A stretch of DNA of 64,000 nt from Flectonema sp. DT1601. Lineage: Eukaryota; Euglenozoa; Diplonemea; Diplonemida; Diplonemidae. Under the pieces are notes generated by a model. It did no database searches, was not told the origin of the DNA, and saw only the letters and a list, made by a program, of their open reading frames with translations. How positions within the stretch are numbered: the first letter of the stretch is position 1; each line of letters opens with the position of its first letter. The DNA lies in the NCBI GenBank assembly GCA_964019425.1, contig OZ025851.1, positions 310,001 through 374,000 on the forward strand, read 5' to 3'. Positions 63,001 to 64,000 of the stretch are shown here, piece by piece. The position numbers and the translations under genes were made by a program.

Positions 63001-64000
63001 AATGACACATCCAATCCGCTTTGTGATAGTTTAGATGCTTTTTCTTCCTCAATAACAGATTGAGAACGTACTGTCGGAGGTGCGAATTCCGAAGCCGCAC
63101 AAAAACTTGCTGACGTATATTCCCGATCAAGAAGTGGTTCTTTATCTGCATCCTTGTCAAACATTCCGGCAACGTCACAGTAGCAGCCGCCATGATCAAT
63201 TAGGTCGCTAGCGTCTTCTGTTAAGTCTGCGATGCTTACTAATAATTTGGTACATATCAACATTGATAAGAACCCCCATCCAGAAATGACAATAATCCCC
63301 AGAATGTGTGAGAACAATGCGTCTGAATTCCCATCTCTAAATAATCCCTCACCAACATGACTCGTGGTAAAATATCTTTTATCTGCGAATAGTGCTGCGG
63401 CAATACAACCCCACACGGCTGGTGCAAATGTTGAACTCAGAACTAGAAATGGATCATCGACTCTTGCTTTGTCCAATCCCTTTCTAACACCAAAATAAAT
63501 ACAAGCTGACAACATCCCTACTAATGGTGCCCATGATACAGGAACACAATGACATGCTGAGCATGATGCGTTTAAACTAGCAGCAATTCCATTAACGACA
63601 GATGATAATTTGTAATGTCTATTAATGTCGAGAGAACACAACAATGAAGCTATCGATCCAAATGATGATGACACAATTAAGAACAGAAGTGAATTTCCGA
63701 TGTTTCCAATCTTAACAGTGTCCTGTAGAACTCCATTTGAGACTTGCGCATATAAAATCATCCAAGCCATTAGGAATCCTGTTGCTTGAAAGAAATAGTT
63801 ATGTCCTTCTAATGCTCTTTGTTGTGATGCCGCATCGGTTGCCGTCTTAAAGTTACGTCGACCAATTGTAACAGCACATGCTATGGCACTGCCGCCTGAG
63901 AATAATGCAGCTGTTATCCCACCGCTCGGGTCAAAAAATCCAGCCAGCAGAACATTTTCAGATCCCGGTCGAAGCCATGATGTCCTGCCCCAAACAGAGT
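60078..64000 (-). CDS. Ammonium transporter (two Amt domains) fused to a nucleotide-cyclase-like domain; 5' end outside window
   Basis: The frame is open from the window edge to TAA at 60078, more than 1,300 residues, so the N-terminus is missing. The first Amt domain is partial: it ends with DDPFLVLSSTFAPAVWG, where the pore His of the usual VH-GG motif is absent. The second Amt domain is complete: MQLGFCYIESGGVRSSSVIN, LDFAGSIVIHMYGGCCALV (first pore His) and DDVIDAGAVHFGGGVWGG (second pore His), with about 11 helices. After it come a helical linker (LLGNLKLYKPYLPDTLFQ) and a class III cyclase-like region (LMKVEGNQLMAVWG; GGNVLSGNIGTSTTRSSII). The Asp that normally binds metal in the GD motif is Gly-Asn here, so catalysis is doubtful. 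It is probably an ammonium transporter/sensor in the plasma membrane. Confidence 0.9.
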   Translation of the reverse strand, partial: SVWGRTSWLRPGSENVLLAGFFDPSGGITAALFSGGSAIACAVTIGRRNFKTATDAASQQRALEGHNYFFQATGFLMAWMILYAQVSNGVLQDTVKIGNIGNSLLFLIVSSSFGSIASLLCSLDINRHYKLSSVVNGIAASLNASCSACHCVPVSWAPLVGMLSACIYFGVRKGLDKARVDDPFLVLSSTFAPAVWGCIAAALFADKRYFTTSHVGEGLFRDGNSDALFSHILGIIVISGWGFLSMLICTKLLVSIADLTEDASDLIDHGGCYCDVAGMFDKDADKEPLLDREYTSASFCAASEFAPPTVRSQSVIEEEKASKLSQSGLDVSFHQFEPEFENELLQKRNIKLQVFRWVAYLVVISTSMGCSLAQPDEAGESIISNSDITTELSHVIGNITLQISDAKGDMNTVWVLLCGIIVFSMQLGFCYIESGGVRSSSVINITFKNIGDCAIGSMCWWLTGYGMSYADGGIFFTSTTDLFAMSPIPGSEDGGRLAHFFLSFTYMTTAVTIISGAVAERITLPAYYMIVAAISSFFYPLVVRTIWSEYGFASPWSTNRIGSGCLDFAGSIVIHMYGGCCALVMASIIGHRTLINGIDLFSDAGQEIVAGHNKFQTAAGTLLLWFAWFAFNAGSVVQISDGGSIVAANAIVCTLLAASTAGMSGLATSRFFFGYYDVGHVCNCVLTGLVSITAGCAYMSPVYAPPIGVIACVVYSCVRLLRIRLRIDDVIDAGAVHFGGGVWGGISTGLFSDCERIRIAVGDSDITNCGLFVGGGWTLLGVQLAAILSVIGWGFLTSSILSFIITQTVGLRVDPFFEIHGIDQSEHLAHSYDYIERIQAERTRAVEAQEVAEKVTQAMSLFNLEDAEGVIQASRARHDCELYQYFDRLLGNLKLYKPYLPDTLFQDVGEFGSENGSDSDESSAKETHIGTSAHVTSVATTAMVGSKLATGLNRHMKSTVLHARLVEDHEHITIPERVAKYTLVIGLFEDLVKESRGCLMKVEGNQLMAVWGISSFVAMSGYVATRISLAALAKYKSITMGDEKPNPEMPLSGLSVDDKCMLFVAIAGGNVLSGNIGTSTTRSSIIHGAPVAQVEVLSHVAAYLRCRLVIDRITSQYASNYYDFRPVDVISGNHFSFSHEIYEIVSVKKSMKQDNREWMYELQQTEKEKSNVNEDYIEAFKLMRGADYKSAVNSLVSHLERTPTDTGGQRLLVIAQNLEFDSRYKPCKFRRYIHSPPFSLYPGERLPHETIRDIVVSVISVLAITVTTLNTSHSPIRKHNKVAILNNQSSLLDNVPADGTPAWGNE

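Overview
This is nuclear DNA from a unicellular eukaryote. Coding exons have moderate GC. They are interrupted by short GT-AG introns (mostly about 45-350 nt) and separated by AT-rich sequence full of A or T runs of 10-45 nt. Every well-supported gene lies on the minus strand over the full 64 kb. Two gene families point to Euglenozoa, either a diplonemid or euglenid or another intron-bearing member: a poxvirus-VP39-like cap 2'-O-methyltransferase (relatives modify the spliced-leader cap in trypanosomes), and a calpain whose N-terminal half resembles the module found in kinetoplastid calpain-like proteins. A polypyrimidine tract plus AG lies 5-35 nt upstream of most start codons, and some neighbours are under 100 bp apart. 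Strand bias, compactness and these sites together suggest spliced-leader trans-splicing. That is inference, and no SL RNA gene was recognised.

Layout, read right to left in the direction of transcription. At 60-64 kb is a long ORF, open to the window edge, with two ammonium-transporter domains and a degenerate nucleotide-cyclase domain. At 50-60 kb are an AhpD-like protein and an RRM protein in repeat-rich DNA. At 34.9-50 kb there is no long ORF, but several chains of short exons with matching phases, micro-exons, and a tandem duplication at 42.7-44.4 kb. At 32.3-34.9 kb is a four-exon calpain. At 7.6-30.8 kb is a denser gene array: the VP39-like methyltransferase, a CID/zinc-finger mRNA 3'-end factor, two coiled-coil proteins, a RAD51C-like recombinase, a four-exon Cys-containing protein, a twin-NADAR protein with a close neighbour, a serine carboxypeptidase with a SHOCT tail, a TPR protein and two CCCH-RING proteins. 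At 3.6-6.7 kb a TKL-type kinase lies next to a 1,060-bp uninterrupted TTG array. At 0.4-2.7 kb are a Pro/Cys-rich membrane protein and small candidates.

Noncoding DNA carries several dispersed repeat families: a roughly 130-bp foldback element in four copies, a 58-bp repeat identical at 40 bp and 57.2 kb, and a roughly 130-bp repeat found just upstream of two 3' splice sites. Genes of RNA metabolism (cap methylation, 3'-end formation, RRM) are well represented. Otherwise the genes show no common pathway.
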